Assembly: GCA_950295325.1 (NCBI GenBank)
Contig: OX485807.1
Location: 1,798,501-1,862,500, forward strand
Reading direction: 5' to 3'
Length of the DNA: 64,000 nt
Source: Polytrichum commune
Lineage: Eukaryota; Streptophyta; Polytrichopsida; Polytrichales; Polytrichaceae
The position numbers and the translations under genes are program-made. Positions 35,831 through 46,484 of this stretch are shown here, in pieces. The stretch's first letter is position 1, and every line of letters begins with the position of its first letter. Under the pieces are notes generated by a model that did no database searches, was not told the origin of the DNA, and worked only from the letters and a program-made list of their open reading frames with translations.

Positions 35831-37762
35831 AGACCATGACTATAGGTGTAGTAGCACAGAATATTTTGATAACAGTCTACCAACGTCTCGGATCCAATGA
35901 ACGGGGAGCACCGAACTTTAGTTACGAGCTAGCTGAAATTTTTTGGAGATTTCCGAATGAGTTTGCAATGATTCGGACGAGGTATCGACTTAAAATTATT
36001 AAGGTCGGAAAATTGACCGGTTCAAATGAGAAAAGATCGGCAATATAGCCGGTTGAGGCATCATATTTTAGGATATTTACCGAGCCAATTTTTAAATTTT
36101 AGGCAAGTAGCCGAAGGGACTAGGGATAGGGCGGAAATTTTTACTAGGGTAATACTAGAGTCATGACTCATAAGGTCAAGAACCATGGAGGCTAATTAAT
36201 TTAGGGTTGGTTCCGTTCATTGGGCCGATTAGGGTTTTGAGGCTCTAAGCACCCAAGGACCCTCTCTCACGAGTATAAGGAGTTTGAGTCCTCTGTGCAA
36301 AGTATCTCACTCCTCTCACTCCTCTACTGGGATTTCTCTCTGTGCTCTTTCGCTACTACTCTTCCGCTTCTGTTTGTTTTTGCATCCACCTGCAGCGATC
36401 CACTTGCGATCTAGTTGGAGACATCTGTTTCGGAGGTCCAGTTCAAAGGTCCAGTTCGGAGGTTAGGGACTCCATAATCATCAGGTTCGAACTCACTCCA
36501 ATTCGGTGCATCTTGCGCTCAGTTTTTCGATCCTCTGAAGTTTAATTGCCCCCCTGCAGTGATTTGTGTGCTTCGGGATCCAGGTATATCATATACCAAC
36601 TGTCTCAATCATACAAGAACATTGTGTCATTTGCGCAAGTAGCTAGCGATTGTAGATAGTTGCCCGGTGATGAAGCTAGTATTGTTCGATGTAATTTATA
36701 GATGGTCATAGATCACATTCTGCAGCATTGCGGGGTTTTGAGCAGGAAATGTCCTAAGGTGGAAGGACAGGTTATACCCTTGATTAATTTGCAGCCCAAT
36801 CATTTCACTATGTACTATGCGAAGAACTACACTTCAGGAGTCGATCGGTATCCATCTAGGGTCGCAGTGATTTTCAACATTCTTCAGCAGTTCGGAGTGC
36901 CACTTGTAATCAAATACCAACTTGCTGCCTCTTCATGACTGGTGAGTTTACGAAGATCGATCAGTCGCCTAGTTTTCCACAGAAATATCAGATGCAAGTT
37001 TATGGCTACTCATCAGTGATGATGAGTAGTTAATTGACAAGGTTTTAAGATATTTACCGAGTCAAATACCGGTTTTTATATGCTAATCCTTCACGTTATG
37101 TGTCTTCTGCAAGTGATGCATCTTGTTCAGTAAGTTCAATTATGTTTTCTAATTCCGAGGATACGGATGTTTAAAAGTTGCATGTATTGTTGTACTAACT
37201 AGCCTCTAAATAATGTATGAACCCTTTTTAAATTTATATATATTTTTAAAGGCTAAATCCTTGGCCCCAAGTTGGTGGGGGCTTGGCAAGGTTCAAATCC
37301 TTCCAAGGATACCTGGATTTTCTATCAACACAAATTCACCTCTTTAAAAGCATAACACCAATTTTTTTTTACAATATTTAAAAAAACAAATCCGACATAA
37401 AATACAAATCTTCGGAAACATACCGAAATGAAATTCAGAAAGTCAGAAAATTACCGAATGGTAAAGTTAAATATCGGTTTTTAACCGAGAATAAAAATTG
37501 GATTTAGGTAGCTTCCGAGTAAAAAAATAAAAATCCGAATGTCTTTATAAAAGACCGGAAATGTACCCATTTTTGTATAAAACTCCCCGAACTGTGCTCG
37601 GATCGAAGAGATTCGCCAAGGTAACAAAGTATAACATCCCATTCACAGTTTACGGAGAATGTCGAGGCAACGAGTAAATCATGAGCAACAGATAAAGTTC
37701 CAATCCAGATTTCTATCCGCAATGCAAAATTTGTCTCGATGTGGGATTCGCGGGAAGTGCAC
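35831..37762. other. Intergenic upstream of LHCII copy 5; no gene recognised
   Basis: ATTTACCGAG and ACCGGTTT-type phrases recur near 36.05, 37.05 and 37.45-37.55 kb, hinting at one diverged dispersed repeat. At ~37292-37320 AAGGTTCAAATCCTTCC resembles a pol III B box (another possible SINE scrap). No protein is recognised. Confidence 0.4.
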
Positions 37763-37796
37763 CCAATCACCATCCCCGTGCACTGTGTGGACGCAG
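37763..37796 (+). promoter_or_regulatory. Conserved LHCII promoter module, copy 5
   Basis: CCAATC, 18 bases, then GTGGACGCAG (one change), 154-187 bp before the ATG. ATAAGAACGTCC follows at 37847-37858. Confidence 0.7.
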
Positions 37797-37949
37797 TTGG
37801 TCGAAATTCAGATTTTCTCCGATCAGTCAAGTTCACTGCTCTCCTAATAAGAACGTCCTCACCATCATTCGTCTTAACCTAATTTTTCCATCGCCATCTT
37901 CACACTTTGATCTGTAGCGAAGAGTTCATCTCATAGTTCAGTAGTAGCC

Positions 37950-39229
37950 ATGGCCGCCGCTACCGCATGCGCATCCACTGCCTTGGCAGGCCAGAGCTTG
38001 CTAAGGGAGAGCAATGAGCTCGCACGCAAAGTGGGCGCCAGCGAGGCCCGTGTGACCATGCGCAAGACCGCCGGCAAGTCTGCCAGCAGCGACAGCATCT
38101 GGTGAGTATGACTTGTGTAGAGCTTATTTCACTCTGTGAAGAGTCCAGCTCAGTAGGCGATTGCAGTTTCGTATTATTGGAATGTGTGGAGGTCAAATTT
38201 CGATGTGGTATTGTAGCGTGTCAGTTTTGGATTAGAATTTGCAATTAGCCTGTTGATAAGTTTGGAAGTAGTATACCGATCGCCATCAGTACACATTCCG
38301 TGATTTCGCATGTGCACACTTTAAATCTAAAATGATAGTGTGAACCTATTTCATACTTTGCATCTGCCCTTCTGGTCGACCATGTGATCACCGTTACGTC
38401 GAGGGCACAATGTATGGGGCCACTTTGACCTAAATGCATTGTATCTTCCAGCCACTCAGTGCGACACGCTGAGAAGTCTACAATAACCTCACAGTATTAC
38501 ACAGTCTCATAACAGTATATGCGTACTTCTATGCAAAGTTCCCGCCCTTTATGATGTGTGATTTTTTGGCTGTGCAGGTACGGTGCAGACCGACCCAAGT
38601 GGTTGGGCCCCTTCTCCGGAGAGACCCCCTCGTACTTGAACGGTGAGTTCGCTGGAGACTACGGATGGGACACCGCTGGACTCTCATCCGACCCCGAGAC
38701 CTTCGCCAGGAATAGGGAGCTCGAGGTCATCCACGCTCGCTGGGCCATGCTCGGAGCTTTGGGATGTTTGACCCCAGAGTTGTTGGCCAAGAGCGGCACC
38801 AAGTTCGGTGAAGCTGTGTGGTTTAAGGCCGGAGCTCAGATCTTCAGCGATGGAGGTTTGGACTACTTGGGCAACCCCAGCCTCGTCCACGCTCAGAGCA
38901 TCTTGGCCATCTGGGCTTGCCAGGTGATCTTGATGGGAGCCGTTGAGGGCTACCGTGTTGCCGGAGGGCCCTTGGGCGATGTGACGGACCCCATCTACCC
39001 CGGAGGCTCATTCGACCCCTTGGGATTGGCTGACGACCCCGACACATTCGCGGAGTTGAAGGTGAAGGAGATCAAGAACGGGCGACTGGCGATGTTCTCG
39101 ATGTTCGGGTTCTTCGTGCAGGCCATCGTGACCGGAAAGGGACCATTGGAGAACTTGAACGACCATTTGGCTGACCCCGTGGCCAACAACGCCTGGGCGT
39201 ACGCCACCAACTTTGTTCCCGGGAACTAG
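37950..39229 (+). CDS. LHCBM: Major LHCII chlorophyll a/b-binding protein, copy 5 (Thr-type N-terminus)
   Basis: Exons 37950-38101 and 38578-39229; the 476-bp intron starts GTGAGT. The product is 267 residues with stop TAG. The N-terminus is the second type ([20 protein letters not shown], then ASSDSIW). It is the only copy with RKT rather than RKS at the predicted phosphorylation position. Exon 2 and the 3' flank for about 900 bp resemble copies 6 and 7, not copies 3 and 4, so the gene looks like a mosaic. The 3' UTR element is at 39293-39308, 64-79 bp after the stop. Confidence 0.97.
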
Positions 39230-39308
39230 ATGAAATGGTTGCGTGTCTGAACAGTCAGTGAGCAGGAGAAAGATTCTATGTAGAACTTCTCTAGAGGTTG
39301 TGGAGATT

Positions 39309-40223
39309 AGTGAAAGTCAATGAGGCAATCTCGGAGTACTGGTTGAAAGAGGGCCATTATTTGCCATGAATCATCTGTTGTGGCAGCTAGTTGTTATTGT
39401 AAGTATTGTGACATTTGATCGTGAAACGTGTTTACTCATAAGAAGGTTTTGCAATTACCGACTCCGGGCCGACTAATAAATGTTGTTGTTGCAAAGAAGC
39501 AACCTGGCTGAAGTGGCTCTGCAAACAGAACTGTGATCAATCTTAATCCGTAATTTGCTGGTCTGTAATTAATGGCCTTCGTTCCCCAGTCTTTATGGGA
39601 TAAGATGTGTGTTTGGTCCACTGTTTTGGTCTAGAATTTTACCCTATGCCTTGCAGTTGTGGTTTTGGTCAAGCCTGCAACTGGAACTGGCGCTTATTCA
39701 GTATTCGCGACTCGTTTTTGAACTGTAACCAAGCTAAAATGTAGAGAAGCCAGGCAAATCTGATACGCTGTGACTGTTTTGTTCGATGTCCTTCCTGAAT
39801 AGGGTTCAAGTATAGGAACAATAAGGACGGAGAGGGGAGGATGTTGAGATAGAATGCTTATATGTGGGTTGTGTATGTGCATACGTGTCTCGGAAATCTT
39901 GCATTCCTGTTGAGTGGGTATAGTTTTGGTCTCTAGCTATATGTTATTGATGATGATAATGACAATGAGATGACCATCTGCTTGCTGGCTTGGGATTAGA
40001 CTGGCAGGCTTCACATTAACCTAGAGGAGATAGATCACGGAACGTGGGTGCGATAGGTAATTCATTCTCAATAAATGTTTTGGGACACACAAGACGATCT
40101 ACCCTCACAGTGCTTGCATGGCACTGCAAGTGAATATGCCACCCAGAAGCATATGTGGCAGCGGAGAAAAAACTGAGGGCAAGGCCACTCACCCTGCATC
40201 CGCATCTGCATCTGCACTTTTAC
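39309..40223. other. 3' flank of LHCII copy 5, shared with copies 6 and 7
   Basis: Recognisably homologous to the flank of copy 6 up to ~40160 (matches 44392-45340), for example the AGCAACCTGG and CACACAAG.C regions. No gene is present. Confidence 0.6.
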
Positions 40224-40503
40224 ATCCGCGATGCAGATGCAGATGCAGGGAAGTGCCCCACTCACACTGGCATAACTGAAATTTGGATGAAGAAATTTGG
40301 GGGAGGTGCAGAACTCCCTGCATTTCCTTGAGTTATGCAGGGAGCCTGCTATCAACTAAAAGAATCCGCGATGCAGATGCAGATGCAGGGAAGTGCCCCA
40401 CTCACACTGGCATAACTGAAATTTGGATGAAGAAATTTGGGGGAGGTGCAGAACTCCCTGCATTTCCTTGAGTTATGCAGGGAGCCTGCTATCAACTAAA
40501 AGA
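40224..40503. repeat. Perfect 140-bp tandem duplication
   Basis: 40224-40363 and 40364-40503 are identical by eye. The unit contains GATGCAGATGCAGATGCAGG, whose inverse lies just upstream (~40190-40216), giving a long imperfect hairpin. Perfect identity implies a very recent duplication or an assembly duplication. Confidence 0.9.
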
Positions 40504-40559
40504 CAAAGAACCGGTTGAGAGAAATTACCGGTTGAGGCTTGGGGTTCATGAAACTTACC

Positions 40560-41250
40560 CTTCACGTACACATGAACTGCTTGAGGGTAAACCAGGATAT
40601 AATTATATTCACGTGCACATTACGGATGAGTTTGAGAAATAACCGGTTGAACCGGTTGAGGTTTAGGGTAAACCATGAGATAATTCTAGTTACGTGCAAA
40701 TTACGGATAAGTTTGAGAAATAATCGGTTAAGGTTTAGGGTAAACCAGGAGATAATTATATTCACGTGCACATTACTGATGAGTTTGAGAAATAACCGGT
40801 TGAGATTTAGGGTAAACCAGGTGATAATTATATTCACGTGCAAATTGGGGATGAGTTTGAGAAATAACCGGTTGAGGTTTAGGGTAAACCAGGAGATAAT
40901 TATATTCACGTGCACATTATGGATGAGCTTGAGAACTAACCAGCTGAACCGGTTGAGGTTTAGGGTAAACCAGGAGATAATTATATTCATGTGCAAATTA
41001 GGGATGAGTTTGAGAAATAACCGGTTGAGGTTTAGGGTAAACCAGGAGATAATTATATTCACATGCAAATTACGGATGAGCTTGAGAAATAACCGGTTGA
41101 GGTTTAGGGTAACCCAGGAAATAATTATAGTTACGCATGAAGCATGGATGAGCTTGAAAATAACTAGTTATAGTTTAGGGTAAACCAGGAAAGAAATACT
41201 ACTTACACATGAAGCACATATGAGTTTGAGAACTAACCGGTTGAACTTCA
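40560..41250. repeat. 72-bp minisatellite, about nine units
   Basis: GGTAAACC anchors start at 40586, 40667, 40739, 40811, 40883, 40964, 41036, 41108 and (as GGTAAACC again) 41179. Spacing is 72 bp, with 81 bp twice where the 9-bp AACCGGTTG-type piece is doubled, and 71 bp for the last. Units contain the perfect foldback GGTTTAGGGTAAACC (embedding plant telomere-like TTTAGGG), the palindrome AACCGGTT and, in most units, CACGTG or a variant. Because nearly all steps are multiples of three, long open frames run on both strands (214 and 168 codons). I regard these as by-products and not genes. Confidence 0.9.
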
Positions 41251-41499
41251 TGACTTCGGAAAACTACAAATCATTTTAGAGGGAATTCTGATGAAAGCAA
41301 TGCAGAATGAGTGGCAGTTTTGCCTGGGTCTGCATCTGCATTCTGGATGGAGGCCACTTTTCATTCCCGGATGCAAATGCAGATCCAGGAACGATTGGGC
41401 TTGCTTTGAAGCAAGAGTTTTAACTCAAATTAGCCGCGTAACCTACAATTTAGTTAAGTGTGTGGCCATTGGAAAGAGATTATGAACAGTAATTTGTGT

Positions 41500-41880
41500 T
41501 AAGGATTAAATGAATTGAATTTGATCTTAAAGTCTAGGAAGCTAAAGGCTTATGGGATTGAAAGTATATTGGGATGGTTTCCAACCAGGTAATTTCGTAC
41601 AGTGGAGGAGTGTGGTATCCTCCGTGAATAGCGGCTAGTGTCAACTTGGTGGTCCAATTGAAAGAAAGACTTGAGGCTTCCAAATAATACATTCTCAATA
41701 GTGATGGAAATTTATCTCTCATGGGATTATATAAGGGACACTCAAACTCAACATGTCTCATTTTAATCCGCATTATACGAGCAAAAGTTACATAATCTAC
41801 AATCTCTAGAGATAGGGACACTTGACCACCGTCTAATTTCAATGAGAAGTCTATGATTTGAGGTGCGGTAAGCAACAATG
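41500..41880. repeat. Dispersed repeat, copy A
   Basis: Shares phrases in the same order with 57.41-58.1 kb: AATTGAAT...TTTAAAG.C...GGCT.ATGGGA, then GTGGTA.CCTCCGTGA, then GGTCCAATTGAAAGAAAGAC. Probably part of an unidentified retroelement, decayed. Confidence 0.55.
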
Positions 41881-42848
41881 ATCTTGCATTCTTGTGGTGT
41901 CAATGGTTGCTTCAAGTACAACTCATATTACTATTTGAGAAAATCCAATGAAATTTTTCATGGGGGGCATCTTATTTATTCTAAGCATTGCATGTCTTAT
42001 CTCTGCAAAAGCTGGAACTAAGTAGTAAATATAACTCTGTTTTAGTCAAGAGTCTCACCATTACTTTATCAGTGCACTTATAAACCCATCGGCCAGGGTA
42101 TCCTAATGAACTCATTCAGGATGTCAAGGAACACATTGCTCCATTGACTACGATTACACCTCAGTGCATTCAGCAATTGTAGAGAAGTACCAACCAGAAA
42201 CTCCTGTTAGGAAAATGAGGTCGAGAAATCCTGTTTGGTGATATTTTCTTCAACTAAACATTATTGTTGAGTTCATGCTATTCTGGATTTTATTATCCAG
42301 ATGATTGCCTGACCATTATGCCTCCCAGCATAGATGGAAAGAATTGCTACAAGACACATCAAGAAGAGCATTTAACGACATTGCAATTCCTGCAACGGAT
42401 TCTTTTTCAAATCTCATAAATCGCCAGACTGTAGTTACATTTTTGCCTTCAGAGATGGGTGTACTGGTGTAACCCCATTATCTACTCAGATAGTAAACTC
42501 TGAAACGATACCAGTCTGTCGCTTATTGTGCACGTTCACAAAAGCTATACCTACCCTAGCACTGGCACGGACTCTCGCACAGTTTACAAGTTCTCATGTG
42601 TACTTTATGGATGAACGACGTGAAGGGTCTTGGATTTCGGAGGCAGAGAGCTATCCAAGTCTAATGAGATTCCAATTTCGCCAGTGTCTATTGTCCTGGA
42701 CAAAATTTCCTCTCATGGACATTTGTCGTTACCCAGGTGTGGACCAGCGACTTGCAGTACATGCAGTAAGTTTCAAAATCTGGAATTCTATCTTCATTCT
42801 GGATTTCATTCTGATAGGTGTGTTGATATTTCCCGGGAACCAGCGCAA
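41881..42848. other. Upstream region of LHCII copy 6
   Basis: From ~42170 onward it is homologous to the upstream region of copy 7 (from ~45650), for example GAGAAGTACC.ACCAGAA and CAGTGTCTATTG.CCTGGAC. No gene. Confidence 0.55.
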
Positions 42849-42883
42849 CCAATCACCGACCTCAATGCACTTAGTGGACCCAG
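42849..42883 (+). promoter_or_regulatory. Conserved LHCII promoter module, copy 6
   Basis: CCAATC, 19 bases, then GTGGACCCAG, 162-196 bp before the ATG. A second CCAATC follows at ~42892, and ATAAGAACATCC at 42941-42952. Confidence 0.75.
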
Positions 42884-43044
42884 TTCTTCTGCCAATCGGA
42901 TGTTTGATTTCTTCTTGAGTCTCACAGTTCTCCACAGTGAATAAGAACATCCACATCGCAGCACACTTTGAATTAGTGGCAGGCTCCTCACCGTCTTCAG
43001 CATAACCTGTAGCAGTGGGATTTCGATTCTCAGTCATTGCAGCC

Positions 43045-44313
43045 ATGGCCGCCGCTATCGCATGCGCCTCTACTGCCCTGACAGGCCAAAGTCTGCTCAG
43101 GCAGGGAAACGAGCTCGTCAGCAATGTCAACCTCGGCGAGGCCCGCGTCACCATGCGCAAGTCTGCCAGCAAATCCGCCGCCAGCGGCAGCATCTGGTCA
43201 GCGCTCAGCACTTGGATTACGTTCTCCTTACTCCCAGTTGTTTCTTTTCTGTCTAACGCTTGAAATTCTGGTGAGCTCTGGTGTAGCGTGGAATACTGAG
43301 TCGGTATCCGTTTCTCTACTTAGGTGCTAGATAGAGCTGTGTTTGGGTTTGGGTTCGTCATTTTTGTCACCATTATCCACACTACACGTTAGTAAAGGAT
43401 TCCTTTCTGCGATGCGTGCAACATAAGGAATAGAGGCGACACTTATGACATTTGTTTCCTGCTCGGCCGTATGGTTTTTGTGAAAACCTTAATAGCCTGC
43501 TCAGGCGTATGCGTTCAGGGCATACACGGGCACTTTGGGTAACGGTAGCTCTGTAGCCATGTCGACCTGGGACCCAGCGCCACAACGAAAACCGTGCGTA
43601 GTTCGTCAGTCAAGAGCTTGGTCACAATTAGGAGAGCTAAACACGGAATTTGGCTGTACAGGTACGGTGCAGACAGACCCAAGTGGTTGGGCCCCTTCTC
43701 CGGAGAGACCCCCTCGTACTTGAACGGTGAGTTCGCTGGAGACTACGGATGGGACACCGCTGGACTCTCATCCGACCCCGAGACCTTCGCCAGGAACAGG
43801 GAGCTCGAGGTCATCCACGCTCGCTGGGCCATGCTCGGAGCTTTGGGATGTTTGACCCCAGAGTTGTTGGCCAAGAGCGGCACCAAGTTCGGTGAGGCTG
43901 TGTGGTTCAAGGCCGGAGCTCAGATCTTCAGCGATGGAGGTTTGGACTACTTGGGCAATCCCAGCCTCGTCCACGCTCAGAGCATCTTGGCCATCTGGGC
44001 TTGCCAGGTGATCTTGATGGGTGCCGTTGAGGGGTACCGTGTTGCCGGAGGGCCCTTGGGCGATGTGACGGACCCCATCTACCCCGGAGGCTCATTCGAC
44101 CCCTTGGGTTTGGCTGACGACCCCGACACATTCGCTGAGTTGAAGGTAAAGGAGATCAAGAACGGGCGACTGGCGATGTTCTCGATGTTCGGGTTCTTCG
44201 TGCAGGCCATCGTGACCGGAAAGGGACCATTGGAGAACTTGAACGACCATTTGGCTGACCCCGTGGCCAACAACGCCTGGGCATACGCCACCAACTTCGT
44301 TCCCGGGAATTAA
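43045..44313 (+). CDS. LHCBM: Major LHCII chlorophyll a/b-binding protein, copy 6
   Basis: Exons 43045-43196 and 43662-44313; the 465-bp intron starts GTCAGC. The product is 267 residues with stop TAA. The N-terminus reads [19 protein letters not shown], then AASGSIW, with small transit-peptide changes ([21 protein letters not shown]) relative to copy 1. The intron ends resemble copies 1 and 7. The 3' UTR matches copy 7 almost base for base. It contains the element at 44377-44392, which can form the stem TCTCCA/TGGAGA. Confidence 0.97.
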
Positions 44314-44392
44314 ATCAAATGGTTATGGGTCTTAACAGTCAGTGAGCAGGAGAAAGATTCTTTCGAGAACTTCTCCAGAGGTTGTGGAGATT

Positions 44393-46292
44393 AGTGAAAG
44401 TCAATGAGGCAATCTCGGAGTACTGGTTGAGAGAGAGCCATTATTTGCCATGAATCGTCTTTTGTGGCAGCTAGTTGTTGATTGTAAGTAGTGTGACATT
44501 TGACTGTGAAACGTGTTTACCCTCAACAAGGTTATGCTATTAACGGCTCCTGGTCCACTAATAAATGTTGTTGCAAAGAAGCAACCTGGTTGAATGGGCT
44601 TTGCAAACAGAACTGTGATCATTCTCAATGCGTCACCTGATTGGCAACTTATGGCTTGTTCCTTCGTCTTAGTGAGAATGTGAATGTCTTTTTCACTGTT
44701 CTAGCATGGAATTATTCACCTATAACTTGTGGTTATGCTGATGATCGCGGCTTCAAATAGAATTGACTATTGTCCAGAAGTGTAAATATATTTGACGTTG
44801 GTTGAATTAACATCACGATGGGAAGAGAAACTCAACCTTAAATGTACAGGTCAGATGAATCTGAGTTTCTTTAATTTTGTATTGTACTTCAATTACCGAA
44901 TAGTGCACTAATTTCAAAGAGTAGTAACAAGAAGGACGAAAAATAGGATGACGTTAAGAGATGGTGCCTTTAAAGCGCTTGTCCATTGTCTTACATGTTC
45001 TTGGGAAATATCGCTTTCCTGTCGTGTGGACAGTTATCTGGTACGCAGCTATATGACAAGCTGATGATTAATTTCCTACCTGCTGACCGACCGACCATCC
45101 TAAGCTACGAAGTTGAGTGTCAAGAAGTTGAGTTCCTTCGGAATATGTAGGCCTTCGGAATACATCGCCAGTTACAGGCTAGAGCAAGTAGATGATAAAA
45201 TGTAGGTGCGATGTGTGTAATTAATTCACGTCAAACATTGTAGTGGGTCACACAAGGCATGAAAGCACTCTCAAAGTGGTTGTATAACAATGCAGGTGAT
45301 GCAGTCACCCCGAAGCATCTGACGTAGTGTAGTCATAATTGGAGCAGCTTCATCTTGTATCTACGTAAGCAACAAATTTCCCGGGTGTGTTTGCCATTGC
45401 ACAATGATCGTGAAGAGAAATTTATTTAAGCAATGTAATTATAATGGAGGCCTCTGATGTCTTCCAAGCATGACATTGCCCAGGCTGTGCAAAGCGGGAA
45501 GTAGTAACTAGAACTGTAGTGTAGCCAAGAACATGAATGTCAGTTCGATTCTGAACTCATGTACAATGGACAAAGGTTCGTCGAGTTTTTCAAACACAGG
45601 TGAGGAGCCAAATTTATGATTAAACCTCAGTGGATTCATCACAAAGATCTTCATTTGTAGAGAAGTACCCACCAGAAGATCCTGTTAGGAAAACTGGGTA
45701 GAGAAATCTTGATTGGTGATTTGTTTCTACAGATGGCATGATTCTTGAGTTTATGTTGATTTGCTTCTCAATTGCCAGTCGATGCCCTGCGCATTATGTC
45801 TCCCGGAATTCATGGACTCAATTGCAACAAGACACAAGAAGAAGATAATAAGTTACAACGACATCGCAAGTTCTGAACGAATCTTTTGCAAATCTCATAA
45901 ATCCATAGAGTTTTCTTCGGGGATGGGTGTAACCCTGTTACTTACTCAGATAGTAAACTCTGAATAGTTATCAGCTGGTCGCTCGTCAGTGCACGGAGAA
46001 AAAACCTATATCTACCCGAGGATTGACTCTCTCATTTAATACTCTCATTGTGTATTCTGAATGGATGAAAGAAGTATAGGGTCTTGAGTGGGGGTTCAAT
46101 GTCGGAGGTAATTTCAGAGGGGTAGCCCAATTCCAATTGCAATCCAGCCAGTGTCTATTGGCCTGGACAAAATTCATTTCATATCATGAACATTTGTCGT
46201 TAGCCAGGTGTACGCTTGTCACCACGAGCGCTTATGCACTAATGATTCTGGAACTCTATCTTCAACCTGGATTTCACAAGGAACCAATGCAA
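44393..46292. other. Duplicated flank between LHCII copies 6 and 7
   Basis: The left part to ~45340 is homologous to the 3' flanks of copies 5 and 7; the right part from ~45650 to the upstream region of copy 6. This shows the tandem duplication unit is about 3.45 kb. No additional gene. Confidence 0.6.
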
Positions 46293-46327
46293 CCAATGAC
46301 CGATCTCAAACCACTCTGTGGACCCAG
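46293..46327 (+). promoter_or_regulatory. Conserved LHCII promoter module, copy 7
   Basis: CCAATG (one change), 19 bases, then GTGGACCCAG, 158-192 bp before the ATG. ATAAGAACATCC follows at 46382-46393. Confidence 0.75.
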
Positions 46328-46484
46328 TTCTTCCCCCAATCGTCTTCTCTGATTTCTTCTTCGGTCTCCATCTCCACTCGCATAAGAACATCCTCATAGC
46401 AAATCTTCTCAATTCAGAGTGTCCTTTCAGCGTCTTCAGCTCAACCTGTAGGGGACTCTACATTTTCACTTAAGAATTGCAGCC

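Noticed and set aside
40539-41183. Open frame of 214 codons (+) and 168 codons (-) with repeated NRLRFRVNQEIIIFT-like units
   Set aside because: It follows the 72-bp minisatellite exactly, both strands are open, and openness follows from unit length being a multiple of three. No start context or protein family supports it.
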